DNA of 57,643 nucleotides. Origin: Bisbaumannia pacifica (GTDB lineage Bacteria > Pseudomonadota > Gammaproteobacteria > Pseudomonadales > Halomonadaceae). Below are positions 8,555 through 17,153 of this stretch, in pieces. The notes under the pieces are model-generated. The model was not told the origin of the DNA and made no database searches. It saw nothing but the letters and a program-made list of their open reading frames with translations. The DNA lies in contig NZ_BJUK01000024.1 of NCBI RefSeq assembly GCF_007989625.1, forward strand, positions 1 through 57,643, given 5' to 3'. The stretch's first letter is position 1. Every line of letters starts with the position of its first letter. Both the position numbers and the translations under genes were made by a program.

Positions 8555-9539
8555 AGGGACCTCCCAGCAGGCTGGTCAGCAGGCCCACCGGGATCTCCGC
8601 GGGGCTGGCCAGGGTGCGGGCCAGGGTATCGGCCACCAGCAGCAAGAGGGCGCCACCTAGCATGGAGGCGGGGAGCAGCAGGCGATGCCCCGGCCCCAGC
8701 CAGAGGCGCAGGCAGTGGGGCACCAGCAGCCCCAGGAAGCCGATGATGCCGGCCAGGGCCACGCAGACCCCCACCCCCAGTGCGGTGGCCAGGATCACCC
8801 GACGCTTGAGGGCGCGGGCATCGAGGCCGGCGCCGTGGGCGGTGAACTCGCCGAGCTGCAGCAGGTCCAGGCCGCGGGCCGTACGCAGCAGCCATAGCAG
8901 CGCCGGGGGAATGCAGAGCAGTGCGCCGATGGCCGCCGGCCAGAGGGCGTGGGCCAGGCTGCCCATGCCCCACAGGCTTAGCTGGCGCAGCTGCTCGTCG
9001 CTGGCCACGAAGGCCAGCAGGCCGCCGAAGGCGCCAGTCAGGGTGTTGATGGCCAGCCCCGCCAGCAGCAGGGTAAAAAGCGCCTCCTGGCCGGGGCGTT
9101 GGGCGCCCAGGCGAAAGACCAGCAGGCAGACCGCCAGGGCCCCCAGGAAGCCGGCCAGGAACTGTCCGTAGAGACCGGAACCGCCCAGCAGCACGATCCA
9201 CAGCGCCACGGCCAGGCCCGCGCCGCTGGCCAGCCCCAGCAGGCTGGGGTCGGCCAGGGGATTGCGAAACAGCCCCTGCATGGCGGCGCCGCTGCCGGCC
9301 AGCATGGCGCCCACCAGGCTGGCCAGCAGCAGGCGGGGCAGGCGCAGCTGCCACCATACCTGCCAGTCCGACGAGCTGGGCCACTCGCCCAGCAGCAGCC
9401 GCGGCGAAAGCCCCAGGCTGCCGCTGAAGGCGCCCAGCAGCCAGGCCCCCAGCAGGGCCAGGAGCAGGCCGGCCAGGGTGCCGGAGCGGGTCGGCCAGGC
9501 GGGGGAGGGCCAGGGCAGGGAAGGGCGTCGCAGGATCAT
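8520..9539 (-). CDS. hmuU: Heme ABC transporter permease HmuU
   Basis: 339-residue inner-membrane permease of the FecCD family, with about nine to ten hydrophobic segments. Family blocks are RLPRLLLASLVGAMLAGSGA, QGLFRNPLADPSLLGLASGA (the DPxLLG coupling region) and AGIIGFLGLLVPHCLRLWLG. The ATG at 9539 follows an AGAGGTGAG ribosome site. Its start codon overlaps the stop of the 33-codon microORF upstream (ATGA). Confidence 0.93.
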   Translation of the reverse strand: MILRRPSLPWPSPAWPTRSGTLAGLLLALLGAWLLGAFSGSLGLSPRLLLGEWPSSSDWQVWWQLRLPRLLLASLVGAMLAGSGAAMQGLFRNPLADPSLLGLASGAGLAVALWIVLLGGSGLYGQFLAGFLGALAVCLLVFRLGAQRPGQEALFTLLLAGLAINTLTGAFGGLLAFVASDEQLRQLSLWGMGSLAHALWPAAIGALLCIPPALLWLLRTARGLDLLQLGEFTAHGAGLDARALKRRVILATALGVGVCVALAGIIGFLGLLVPHCLRLWLGPGHRLLLPASMLGGALLLLVADTLARTLASPAEIPVGLLTSLLGGPYFLWLLLRRRA

Positions 9540-9637
9540 GGCTCACCTCTTGCCGCTGCCGGTTGCTCCATGGCTAGGGATTCCAGGCGTTCATAGAGGG
9601 CCAGCAGGGGCGCCTGATGGAGAGGGCGGGCGCTCAT
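9536..9637 (-). other. 33-codon microORF, a degenerate copy of the hmuT tail
   Basis: The spacer between hmuT and hmuU holds one open frame that starts on the hmuT stop (ATGA, start at 9637) and stops on the hmuU start (ATGA, stop 9536-9538). Its core LLALYERLESLAMEQ copies the hmuT C-terminus LLALYERLERLAMGQ, and most base differences there are synonymous. After the core the two diverge. It is either a non-functional duplication remnant that keeps ribosome coupling, or a translated micropeptide; nothing in the sequence proves translation. Confidence 0.7.
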
Positions 9638-10512
9638 GGGGTCGCCTCCGTGCTGGGCAGTTGCCCCATGGCCAGGCGCTCCAGGCGTTCGTAGAGTGCC
9701 AGCAGGGTCGCCGGGGTGCGCGGGCCGAAGCCCAGCAGCGCCTGATCATCGAAGACCACCAGGCGCCGGGCCTGACCCGCCGGGGTTAGGGCCAGCCCCG
9801 GCAGTTGCCAGAGGCGCGCCTCGCCGCCCATGGCCTCCAGGCCGCCGCGGGTGGCGATCACCACCTCCGGGGCCTGGCGGATCAGTGCCTCGCCCCCCAC
9901 CGGCTGGTAGCCCGGCATCTCGGCGAAGGCGTTGGTCACCCCCACGGCATCCATCATCGCCTGGGCGGCGGTCTCGCGACCGGCGACCCGGGGCGTGGCA
10001 CCGCCATGGCCGAGCAGGAACATCGCCCGCAGCGGCGGCAGTTCTGGCAGGGCGGCGAGTTCGGCGATCTCCGCCTCCAGGCGGCTGGCCAGGACCTCGC
10101 CGCGCTCCGCTTGACCGAGGGCGTCGGCCACCGCCCGCACCTTGGCGGGAATCGCCTCGAGGCGTGGCGGGGTGGCGATGCGGATCACCGTAACGCCGCT
10201 CGCCTCGAGCTGGGCCAGCACCTCCGCCGGGCCGGCCTGGTCCGCCACCAGCAGCCGCTCCGGGCGAAGCGACAGCACCCCCTCGGCGGCCAGCTGGCGC
10301 AGGTAGCCCACCGAGGGGAGCGCTTCGATCGCGGCCGGGAACTGGCTGGTATCGTCGCGACCGATCAGCCGCTGTGCCTCGCCCAGTTCGGCAACGATCT
10401 CGGCCAGGTCGCCGCCGAGTACCAGGTCCCTTGACGGCGGCTGCGCCGCCGTGGTCAGTGCCGAGATCGGCATCAGCCAGGCCAGGGCCAGGCGCACCAG
10501 CCAGCGGTTCAT
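9634..10512 (-). CDS. hmuT: Periplasmic heme-binding protein HmuT
   Basis: 292-residue substrate-binding protein that hands heme from the outer-membrane receptor to HmuUV. It has a signal peptide (MNRWLVRLALAW..., cleavage near TTAA|QP) and the cluster-A-type fold with DLVLGGDLAEIVAELG at the N-terminus, SVGYLRQLAAEGVLSLRPE and a C-terminal LLGFGPRTPATLLALYERL block. Its ATG overlaps the hmuS stop by four bases. Its 3' end is duplicated directly downstream. Confidence 0.92.
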   Translation of the reverse strand: MNRWLVRLALAWLMPISALTTAAQPPSRDLVLGGDLAEIVAELGEAQRLIGRDDTSQFPAAIEALPSVGYLRQLAAEGVLSLRPERLLVADQAGPAEVLAQLEASGVTVIRIATPPRLEAIPAKVRAVADALGQAERGEVLASRLEAEIAELAALPELPPLRAMFLLGHGGATPRVAGRETAAQAMMDAVGVTNAFAEMPGYQPVGGEALIRQAPEVVIATRGGLEAMGGEARLWQLPGLALTPAGQARRLVVFDDQALLGFGPRTPATLLALYERLERLAMGQLPSTEATP

Positions 10513-11579
10513 GCCACCGCCTCCTCGTCGCGCAGCTCGGCCAGCAGATCGCGCCAGTCGCCGCGTTCACCGCTGCCCTCGCGGCGTTCGGCGTAGAGCT
10601 GCAGGATCAGCTCGCCCTGGGCATCGAAGGCCTCCAGGCTGGTGACGCCGCCGTCCCGATTGGGCTTGTGTACCGACCAGACGCTGGCGATGGCGGCGTC
10701 GTCCAGGTGCAGGGTGAAGTCCTCGCCGAAGAGGTTCAGCCAGCCGCGCATCCGTTGGGGCGCCGGCAGCCGCCCGGTACGGATCTGGACGCAGCCGGGG
10801 CTGGCGACGAAGAGCATCAGCGGCAGTTCCCGCTCGGCGGCCCGTGCTAGGGCCGTGGCCACCGCCGTGGCGTCGAGGCGACGGGTAAAGCGCCCCTCCA
10901 TCAGGGCATTGGCCTCGTGGCGGGCCAGGCCGTGGCGGCGCAGCAGGGTAAAGAACTGGTGGACGTCGCGCATCCGCGTCCAGTCGTCGGCCAGGCCCGG
11001 GGCCTCCGGCAGAGGCCGCGGCGCGGGATCTGCCGTGCCGGTAAAGACCGGCGGATGGGCGTTGCCGATGCTCTCCAGGGCCGGCCAGCCCTTGCCGGGC
11101 CAGGTCTCCAGGCAGAACAGCTTGAGCAGGGCGCGACCGTGGCGGTCGAAGACCTGCAGGCTCAGGCGCTCATGGGCCTCGCCCTGCGCATCGGGCAGGG
11201 TGTCACGGATCAGGCAGGCCCAGTGCCAGTGGGCGAACAGCAGGCGCATGTCCAGGCCGCCGGGGGCCAGCAGCAGGCCGGCCTGGGGGGCGCCGCCGAG
11301 CGCCGGGCACTCCCCCTGCTGTTCCAGCACCGCATGGCGGGAGCGGGTCAGCGCCTTGACCCGTCCCAGGGTATGGAAGCGCGCGGCGAGCTCCGCCGGC
11401 GTCAGGGACAGGCCGATGACATCGCGGCCCAGGCGGGCCGCCTGGAGGGCGCCCTCGCTGATCGACAGGCGTTGGGCGATATCGATGGCGGGCAGGCGCG
11501 GGGTGGCGCGGCGGGCGGCATCGAAGGCGGCCAGGATGGCACTCTGGTCGTGGGAGGGGGCGCGTTCGAGTTCGGGCAT
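10509..11579 (-). CDS. hmuS: Heme-handling/degrading protein HmuS (HemS family)
   Basis: 356-residue cytoplasmic protein of the HemS/HmuS/ChuX superfamily, which binds imported heme and in some members degrades it. Two tandem HemS-type halves are visible; conserved-looking stretches are NAHPPVF, FTLLRRHGLARHEA and the C-terminal VHKPNRDGGVTSLEAFDAQG. The ATG at 11579 has GGTGA five bases upstream; an ATG four codons earlier overlaps the hmuR stop and is less likely. Whether this member degrades heme or only carries it cannot be told from sequence. Confidence 0.88.
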   Translation of the reverse strand: MPELERAPSHDQSAILAAFDAARRATPRLPAIDIAQRLSISEGALQAARLGRDVIGLSLTPAELAARFHTLGRVKALTRSRHAVLEQQGECPALGGAPQAGLLLAPGGLDMRLLFAHWHWACLIRDTLPDAQGEAHERLSLQVFDRHGRALLKLFCLETWPGKGWPALESIGNAHPPVFTGTADPAPRPLPEAPGLADDWTRMRDVHQFFTLLRRHGLARHEANALMEGRFTRRLDATAVATALARAAERELPLMLFVASPGCVQIRTGRLPAPQRMRGWLNLFGEDFTLHLDDAAIASVWSVHKPNRDGGVTSLEAFDAQGELILQLYAERREGSGERGDWRDLLAELRDEEAVA

Positions 11580-11584
11580 AAGAA

Positions 11585-13564
11585 TCACCATTGCAGGCTG
11601 AGGTTGACGAGCAGGCTGCGGCCATCGCCGAGGCTGCCGTCGGGGCGATACCAGGTCTTGTCGGCGAGGTTGCGCAGCTTGAGGCTGGTCTCGACGCTGG
11701 CGTTGGGGGCCCAGGCCAGTTGCAGGTCGTGCAGCCCATAGCCGGGGGCCCGGGCGTCACCGGCGTCGTGGGATTCGGCGAAGCGGCCTCGCCAGCCCAG
11801 GGTCAGGTTCGGTGACGCGAAGTGATAGTCGAGGCCGACCAGGGCCTCCAGGGGCGTGAGCCGGCCCAGGGGGTCGCCGCTGTCGCGGTCGCGGCCGCTC
11901 ACTTCAGCGAGGCCGAGCTGGGCGTGAAGGGGCCCAGGAGACCAGCTCAGGCGGGCATCGAAGCCCCAGAGGTGGGCCCGGGCGACATTGGCGGCCCGGG
12001 TGGTGCCAGCCAGGACATCCACCTCGCTATCGATGAAGTCATCGGCGCGGGTGTCGAAGTAGCTGGCGCGCAGGCCCCAGTCGCCGGTCTGCCAGGCGAG
12101 GCCGCTCTCCCAAGTGCGGCTGGTCTCCGGCCTGAGATCCGGGTTGGGCACCCAGAAGTTGTCTGGAAAGCAGAAGAAGGGGGAGGGGCAGAAGCCGGCG
12201 AAGTGGCGCTCGTCGGCGTAGAGCTCGGAGAGCGTCGGCGCGCGAAAGGCCTCGGCATAGCCGCTGTAGAGCATAAGGCCGTCGAGGGGGCGCCAGGCCA
12301 GGCGCAGCCGTGGCGAGACCTGAGTCTCGCGACTTTCTCGGCCGGCGCTGTCCTCGGCCCGGTAGTGATCGAAGCGAGCGCCCAGGCCGAGGTCGAACTC
12401 CCCGACCCCGCCGCTATCCAGGTAGCGGCCCACCGTCAGGGTGTCGTCCAGGTAGAGGGCGGCAGTGTCGATATCCGCCTCGGGGAAGCCACTGGCATCG
12501 TCCCCGGGGCGCTGGCGGGCGCGATCCAGTTCGGCGCCGAAGGCTAGGGTCTGGGTCAGCCAACCGTGCTCCAGGCGGTGGTAGCCGTCGCCCTGCAGCC
12601 CCAGGCGCGCCTGGGTGCGCTCGGCGGTGGGCTCGTCGATGGCCTGACGCGCGAAGGTCAGACGAGTCTCCCAGCGGGTGGCGACGTCGGGCTGCCAGCG
12701 GTGGCCGAGCTGGACGTTATCGCTGGTGACCCGGCGATCGCGCAACGGGTTGCTGGCATTATCGGCCAGGGCCTGGGGGTTAGCAGGCTGGGTGCTGTCC
12801 TCCCGATAGTGCTGCCAACTGGCGAAGAGGCGCTGATCCGGGGCGATCTCGAGACCGCCCTTGGCCAGCAGGCTGTCGAGGCTGGCGTCATCCGGGGCGG
12901 TGTCGCCGCCAGCGCGACGGATATCCCCAGACTTGCTACGCCCCAGCGCCAGCAGTCCATCCGCCTCGCCGAGGGTGGTATCGGTGCGGCCGAAGAGGGA
13001 GAGAGTGGCGCCCAGCTCGTTCCGATCGCTGGCACCGCGCAGGGCCAGGCGGCCACCGCGGGTCTCTCCGGGGCGCAGCAGGTCCGCCGCCTCCACGGTC
13101 TCGAAGCTGATTACCCCGCCCATGGCGTTGCCGCCATAGAGGCTCGACAGGGCGCCACGGGCCACTTGCACCTCGCGCAGCAGGGCCGGATCGAGGAAGA
13201 AGTTGCCGAGATGGCCGGTGGTGATGTCCTGGCGTACGCCATCGAGGCGCACCAGCACCCCGCCGCGGCCGAAGCCGCGCAGGCTCAGGGTCTGGCCGTT
13301 GCGGCGTCCCTGTCCGGCCACCTGCAGGCCGGGCAGGTCGCCGAGCAGCTCTTCGATACGCCCAGCGGTGCTTAGCGCCGGGTCATGGCGGTCGATCACA
13401 TCGAGGATCAGTGGCGCCCGTGCGGGGTCGGTGGGGGCGCGGGTGCCGGTGACGACCAGCGGTGCCGAGGTTTCGACACGCTCGGTCGGCAGGGTATCGG
13501 CCAGCAGGCCGGGGGAGGGTATCAGCAGCGCCAGGGCGGTGCCGCAGCAGAGTGCTCGCTTCAT
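11585..13564 (-). CDS. hmuR: TonB-dependent outer-membrane heme receptor HmuR
   Basis: 659-residue TonB-dependent receptor. It has a signal peptide (MKRALCCG..., cleavage near LLA|DT), a TonB-box region close to LVVTGTR, a plug domain (LPGLQVAGQGRRNGQTLSLRG) and a 22-strand barrel ending in aromatic LSLQW. The heme-receptor boxes FRAPTLSELY and NPDLRPE are present, with a histidine (DERHF) between them as in HemR-type receptors. The in-frame ATG 11 codons earlier would spoil the signal peptide. No tonB or exbBD is in the window. Confidence 0.93.
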   Translation of the reverse strand: MKRALCCGTALALLIPSPGLLADTLPTERVETSAPLVVTGTRAPTDPARAPLILDVIDRHDPALSTAGRIEELLGDLPGLQVAGQGRRNGQTLSLRGFGRGGVLVRLDGVRQDITTGHLGNFFLDPALLREVQVARGALSSLYGGNAMGGVISFETVEAADLLRPGETRGGRLALRGASDRNELGATLSLFGRTDTTLGEADGLLALGRSKSGDIRRAGGDTAPDDASLDSLLAKGGLEIAPDQRLFASWQHYREDSTQPANPQALADNASNPLRDRRVTSDNVQLGHRWQPDVATRWETRLTFARQAIDEPTAERTQARLGLQGDGYHRLEHGWLTQTLAFGAELDRARQRPGDDASGFPEADIDTAALYLDDTLTVGRYLDSGGVGEFDLGLGARFDHYRAEDSAGRESRETQVSPRLRLAWRPLDGLMLYSGYAEAFRAPTLSELYADERHFAGFCPSPFFCFPDNFWVPNPDLRPETSRTWESGLAWQTGDWGLRASYFDTRADDFIDSEVDVLAGTTRAANVARAHLWGFDARLSWSPGPLHAQLGLAEVSGRDRDSGDPLGRLTPLEALVGLDYHFASPNLTLGWRGRFAESHDAGDARAPGYGLHDLQLAWAPNASVETSLKLRNLADKTWYRPDGSLGDGRSLLVNLSLQW

Positions 13565-13670
13565 GGGGATGACGTTGTCCTTGGGGCATGACGTCATCGA
13601 GCGGCTGGCTGGGCGTGGCCTGGCTGGCGGGTCTCGATGTGGGTTGGGATGAGTAGGGAAGAAGTCCGCT

Positions 13671-13859
13671 TCAGCAGGTCAGGATAAGCTTGCCATTGCG
13701 GGTCTCGCGGAGCTGATAGCGGCGCCCTTGGTGCTCGATCTCCAATGGTCCCCGGCCATCCAGCAACTCGCGGCTGGGGATACGGTTATCACGGATCACC
13801 AGGGTTCTGGCATCATGCGGTGCCTGGGGGAGGGCCTGATGGGGTAAGGGCCGGTCCAT
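13671..13859 (-). CDS. hemP: HemP family small protein
   Basis: 62-residue protein with the family signature LLDGRGPLEIEHQGRRYQL followed by RETRNGKLILT at the C-terminus. HemP genes precede heme-receptor genes in many proteobacteria, and in some (HemP/HmuP) the product activates receptor transcription under iron limitation. It has a strong AGGAGG site and is the first gene after the Fur-controlled promoter. The 106-bp gap to hmuR shows no clear second promoter. Confidence 0.9.
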   Translation of the reverse strand: MDRPLPHQALPQAPHDARTLVIRDNRIPSRELLDGRGPLEIEHQGRRYQLRETRNGKLILTC

Positions 13860-13883
13860 GGAGCCTCCTGAAGCGTCGGTAAA

Positions 13884-13920
13884 CGATAATTATTATTATT
13901 TGTATCTTTCTCTTAGTCAA
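13884..13920 (-). promoter_or_regulatory. Fur box over the sigma-70 promoter of the heme operon
   Basis: On the minus strand TTGACT (13920-13915) and AATAAT (13897-13892) are 17 bp apart. The Fur-type inverted repeat CGATAAT-T-ATTATTA (plus strand 13884-13898) matches TGATAAT-N-ATTATCA at 12 of 14 positions and covers the -10 element, so iron-loaded Fur should block the promoter of hemP-hmuRSTUV. Confidence 0.85.
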
Positions 13921-13983
13921 GCCCGGAACGGCGGGGCTCCCGATGGGTCGAAGCGAACAGAGCGATGGCGGAGGGCGGAAGAC

Positions 13984-14661
13984 GTGATCTGGCTGCTGTT
14001 GGTGGGCGGGCTCCTGGCCCTCTTCCTGTTGCCCAATGCCTGGGCGCGCTGGGCATTGGCGCGCCATGGCGCTCCCCGGGACGACTACCCTGGCAGCGGC
14101 GGCGAGTTGGCCGAGCACCTGATCGAGCGCCTGGGCCTCGAGGGGGTGGCGGTGGAGGTCACCACGGCCGGGGATCACTACGACCCCGCGGCCCGGCGGG
14201 TGCGCCTGAGCCCGGAACATTTCGAGGGGCGGTCGCTGACCGCGGTTACGGTGGCGGCCCATGAGGTGGGGCACGCCATCCAGCATCACCAGGGCTATCA
14301 ACCGCTGCTGGCGCGGACCCGCCTGGTGCGCCTGGCCCAGGGCGCCGAGAAGCTCGGCGCGGCGCTGATGATGGCCGCGCCGCTGCTGTTCCTCTTGACC
14401 CGTACCCCCACCGGCCTGGCCCTGGTGATCCTGGCCGCGGTGTTGAGCTTCGGCACCGCCGCCCTGGTGCACCTGATCACCCTGCCGGTGGAGCTGGATG
14501 CCAGCTACCGACGCGCCCTGCCGCTGCTCGAGGAGTATCTGCCTCCCTACGATATGCCGGCGGCCCGTCACCTGCTGACCGCCTGCGCCTTTACCTATGT
14601 GGCGGCGTCCCTGGCCAGCCTGCTCAACCTGGGGCGCTGGCTAGTGATCCTGCGGCGCTAG
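13984..14661 (+). CDS. YugP-like membrane zinc metallopeptidase
   Basis: 225-residue protein with the metallopeptidase motif HEVGHAIQH, an N-terminal membrane segment (VIWLLLVGGLLALFLLP) and two further hydrophobic segments in the second half (LMMAAPLLFLL, LALVILAAVL). ELDASYRRALPLLEE is the conserved block after them. It is assigned to the Zn_peptidase_2/YugP family; substrates are unknown. The GTG at 13984 is preferred: a GGAGG site lies upstream and the length fits. A longer frame from 13858 would run through the Fur box and the divergent hemP leader and is rejected. Confidence 0.82.
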   Translation: MIWLLLVGGLLALFLLPNAWARWALARHGAPRDDYPGSGGELAEHLIERLGLEGVAVEVTTAGDHYDPAARRVRLSPEHFEGRSLTAVTVAAHEVGHAIQHHQGYQPLLARTRLVRLAQGAEKLGAALMMAAPLLFLLTRTPTGLALVILAAVLSFGTAALVHLITLPVELDASYRRALPLLEEYLPPYDMPAARHLLTACAFTYVAASLASLLNLGRWLVILRR

Positions 14662-14726
14662 CTACGCCGCGTCGCGGCGAATCGCTCGGCGACCGTGCGT
14701 GGCAATAGCCGAGCGCCCACCGGGCG

Positions 14727-15713
14727 TTACGACGGGCGATTGGCGATGATGACCGCTCGGCGTGGGGCCGGGTAGCCCTCCCGGGTCTTGGTCGGGTCCT
14801 CGGGATCGAGGAAGTCGGCCAGGGACTGGAAGGTCATCCAGTCGGTGGCGCGCTGCTCCTCGGTGGTGGTGATCGCCTCGTCCACCACCCGGACATCGTC
14901 GAAGCCGCAGCGCTCCAGCCAGTGACACAGGGCGCGTGAGGAGGGCAGGAAGTAGACATTGGGCATGGCGGCGTAGCGCTCCCCGGGCAGCAGCACCGTG
15001 GTCTCGTCGCCCTCCACCACCAGGGTCTCCAGCACTAGCTCGCCCCCCGGGCGCAGGCACGCCTTGAGCTTGTGCAGATGTTCCAGGGGCGAGGGGCGGT
15101 GGTAGAGCACGCCCATGGAGAAGACCGTATCGAACCACTGCAGGTCGTCGGGGACCGCCTCGATGCCCACCGGCAGGAAGTGGGTGCGGTGGGTGTCGCG
15201 GTCGCCGACGAAGTGGCGTACCGCCTGGAACTGATAATAAAAGCGCGGCGAGGGGTCGATCACCAGCACGAAGGAGGCCCCGGCTCCGGCCATGCGCCAG
15301 CCGTGGTAACCGCTGCCGCCACCCACGTCGAGCACCCGGCGCCCGGCCAGGTCGGCCAGGTGGGGGGCCAGGCGCTGCCACTTCCAGTCGGAGCGCCATT
15401 CGGTGTCGATGGTGATGCCGCCGAGCCGATAGGGGCCCTTGCGCCAGGGGGCGAGTTTCCTCAGCAGGTTCTCGCACTGGCGGCGCTGGCTGTCGCCGAG
15501 GGCCACCTCGACGCTGACGGTGTCGGCGTCCAGGTAGGCCTCGCGCTCCTTGGGGAGCGGCGGCAGCTTGGCCACGGCCTTCTCCCAGGCCGGCAGGTCG
15601 CCATAACGCTTGCGGTCGAGGCCCTGGGCCAGCTGTTCCGGCAGGCGGGCCAGCCAGGTCTCCAGGCCCTGGTCGAGGAAGGCGCGGTAGAGGTCGCGAT
15701 GGGAGTTGTTCAT
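14727..15713 (-). CDS. cmoB: tRNA U34 carboxymethyltransferase CmoB
   Basis: 328-residue enzyme that transfers a carboxymethyl group from carboxy-SAM (made by CmoA) to 5-hydroxyuridine at position 34 of several tRNAs. Diagnostic segments are APWRKGPYRLGGITIDTEWR, the SAM loop VLDVGGGSGYHGWRM, FSMGVLYHRPSPLEHL and PNVYFLPS near the C-terminus. AAGGAC precedes the ATG. It is the third gene of a minus-strand run cmoA-PLD-cmoB. Its stop codon sits inside a small GC hairpin (14712-14728) with no T-run. Confidence 0.95.
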   Translation of the reverse strand: MNNSHRDLYRAFLDQGLETWLARLPEQLAQGLDRKRYGDLPAWEKAVAKLPPLPKEREAYLDADTVSVEVALGDSQRRQCENLLRKLAPWRKGPYRLGGITIDTEWRSDWKWQRLAPHLADLAGRRVLDVGGGSGYHGWRMAGAGASFVLVIDPSPRFYYQFQAVRHFVGDRDTHRTHFLPVGIEAVPDDLQWFDTVFSMGVLYHRPSPLEHLHKLKACLRPGGELVLETLVVEGDETTVLLPGERYAAMPNVYFLPSSRALCHWLERCGFDDVRVVDEAITTTEEQRATDWMTFQSLADFLDPEDPTKTREGYPAPRRAVIIANRPS

Positions 15714-15720
15714 GGGGTCC

Positions 15721-17124
15721 TTAAAAAGTGCACCAGCCGCTGGCCTCCATCAGCCGGTAGCGCCAGTAGCGCCAGGCCGTGGCGTCGTCCCGGGCCGGGA
15801 AGGGGCGGCTGTGGGTTTCTCCGTGGCGATTATGCCAGTAGCGCAGGAAGCTTGCCCGGGCCCGGCGGATCACCGGATGGTCCGCCGGCGCCTGCAACTG
15901 GATATTGGCCTCGAAGTTGTTGTCGTCGAGGCTGCGTCGGCTAAGGTTCGCCGAGCCCAGCAGCAGGGTGGCGTGGTCCCCGGGGCGTTGGTGAAGCAGC
16001 CACTTGCCATGCCCTTGGGACTCGGCGTCGCCATACCAGCGGATGGCCAGGCCACGGCGGGCCAGCTCCCGGGCCGCCGGCCGGTTGGGCAGGCCGGGGC
16101 TGGCGCGGCCGAAGTGGCGGTCATTGGGGTCCAGCAGCACGCGGATCGCCACGCCGCGCCGCCGGGCGGCCAGCAGGGCGTGGATCACCCGGCGGTGGGC
16201 CAGGTAGTAGGCGCATACCCAGAGGCGGTCGCCGGGGCGGGCCTCGGCGAGCAGCCTCAACAGGGTGTCGCGGATGGCCCCTTCGGTTAGCAGGCGCAGC
16301 CGCGGCAGGGTCGCAGGAGCGTCGGAGGGCGGGGCCGGGCAGGGCGGTAGCCAGGTGAGGCCGGAGCGCCGCGCCAGGGTCAGTTCACTATGCAGCAGGT
16401 CGAGCGCCACGGGGCCGCCCAGGCTCAGGGCGGCGTTGCGGTAGTCGCGGCTCGCCTCGTCGGCATTGGCCGACCCCACCACCGCCCGCCAGCCGTCGCC
16501 CTCGTCCACCACCAGGGTCTTGCGATGGTCGGCGTTGAGGTTGAGCAGCGCCAGGTAGCTGCGCAGGGAGACCCGACCGGGCCCCAGGGGATCGGGCAGC
16601 CAGCCGCCCCGGGGCGAGTTGCCCAGAGGCCGAAACAGCCCCCGCCAGAGTGCCGACCAGCTCGGGTTGGGATCGCGTCCCGGGGTCAGGTCGCAGCTGA
16701 CGAGCCGAATGCCGGCGCGACGCAGGCGTTCCAGATGAGGCGCCTCGCGGCCGCCATAGCGGTGATTGATGGGGTCCACCAGGACCACCGCCTCCAGGGC
16801 CGGGAGGCGGGCCTTGCGCTGGATCAGTGCCCGGCACAGCGCCCGCCCCAGGGGACCGTCGTCGAGCAGGAAGAGGTCGATCACCACCAGGCGGCGGGCC
16901 TGGGCGATCAGTCGCCGCCACTCGGCGAAGATGGCCTGGCGCCGCTGGCGGCGGCCCGAGGTATCCGCATAGGTCTCGTCGAGTAGCAGGCGCGGGGCGT
17001 CGGCGCTCCGCCAGGGCCCCACCACATGCAGGCCCGGCGGCAGGGGCTTGCGGCTGTGCCACCAGGCGGTGGCCAGCCAGGCGCCGCCGAGGGGCAGCAA
17101 GAGGGCGAGCAGGGTCGGCGACAT
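15721..17124 (-). CDS. Phospholipase D superfamily protein, cardiolipin-synthase-like
   Basis: 467-residue protein with an N-terminal hydrophobic anchor and two HKD-type active sites: NADHRKTLVVDE followed by GSANADEAS, and GHGKWLLHQ followed by GSANLSRRSLDD. Each has the catalytic His and Lys and the GSAN strand, so both halves look active. Family members make cardiolipin or move phosphatidyl groups; the exact substrate is unknown. A GGAGG site precedes the ATG. It sits between cmoA and cmoB, which are adjacent in E. coli, and its stop is 7 bp before the cmoB start. Confidence 0.85.
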   Translation of the reverse strand: MSPTLLALLLPLGGAWLATAWWHSRKPLPPGLHVVGPWRSADAPRLLLDETYADTSGRRQRRQAIFAEWRRLIAQARRLVVIDLFLLDDGPLGRALCRALIQRKARLPALEAVVLVDPINHRYGGREAPHLERLRRAGIRLVSCDLTPGRDPNPSWSALWRGLFRPLGNSPRGGWLPDPLGPGRVSLRSYLALLNLNADHRKTLVVDEGDGWRAVVGSANADEASRDYRNAALSLGGPVALDLLHSELTLARRSGLTWLPPCPAPPSDAPATLPRLRLLTEGAIRDTLLRLLAEARPGDRLWVCAYYLAHRRVIHALLAARRRGVAIRVLLDPNDRHFGRASPGLPNRPAARELARRGLAIRWYGDAESQGHGKWLLHQRPGDHATLLLGSANLSRRSLDDNNFEANIQLQAPADHPVIRRARASFLRYWHNRHGETHSRPFPARDDATAWRYWRYRLMEASGWCTF

Positions 17125-17153
17125 GGAGAGCCTCCCGGCCTCGCCGATGCCCG

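Noticed and set aside
13598-13670. Possible hemP tail echo (shared GAGACCCGC)
   Set aside because: Only nine bases match and the reading frame is not kept, unlike the four accepted echoes.
13858-13983. 42-codon upstream extension of the YugP-like metallopeptidase
   Set aside because: It would be read through the Fur box and the divergent hemP leader; the GTG at 13984 has a ribosome site and gives the family length.
14712-14728. AGCGCCC-ACC-GGGCGTT hairpin at the cmoB stop
   Set aside because: No T-run on either strand; GC-rich hairpins of this size are expected by chance here.
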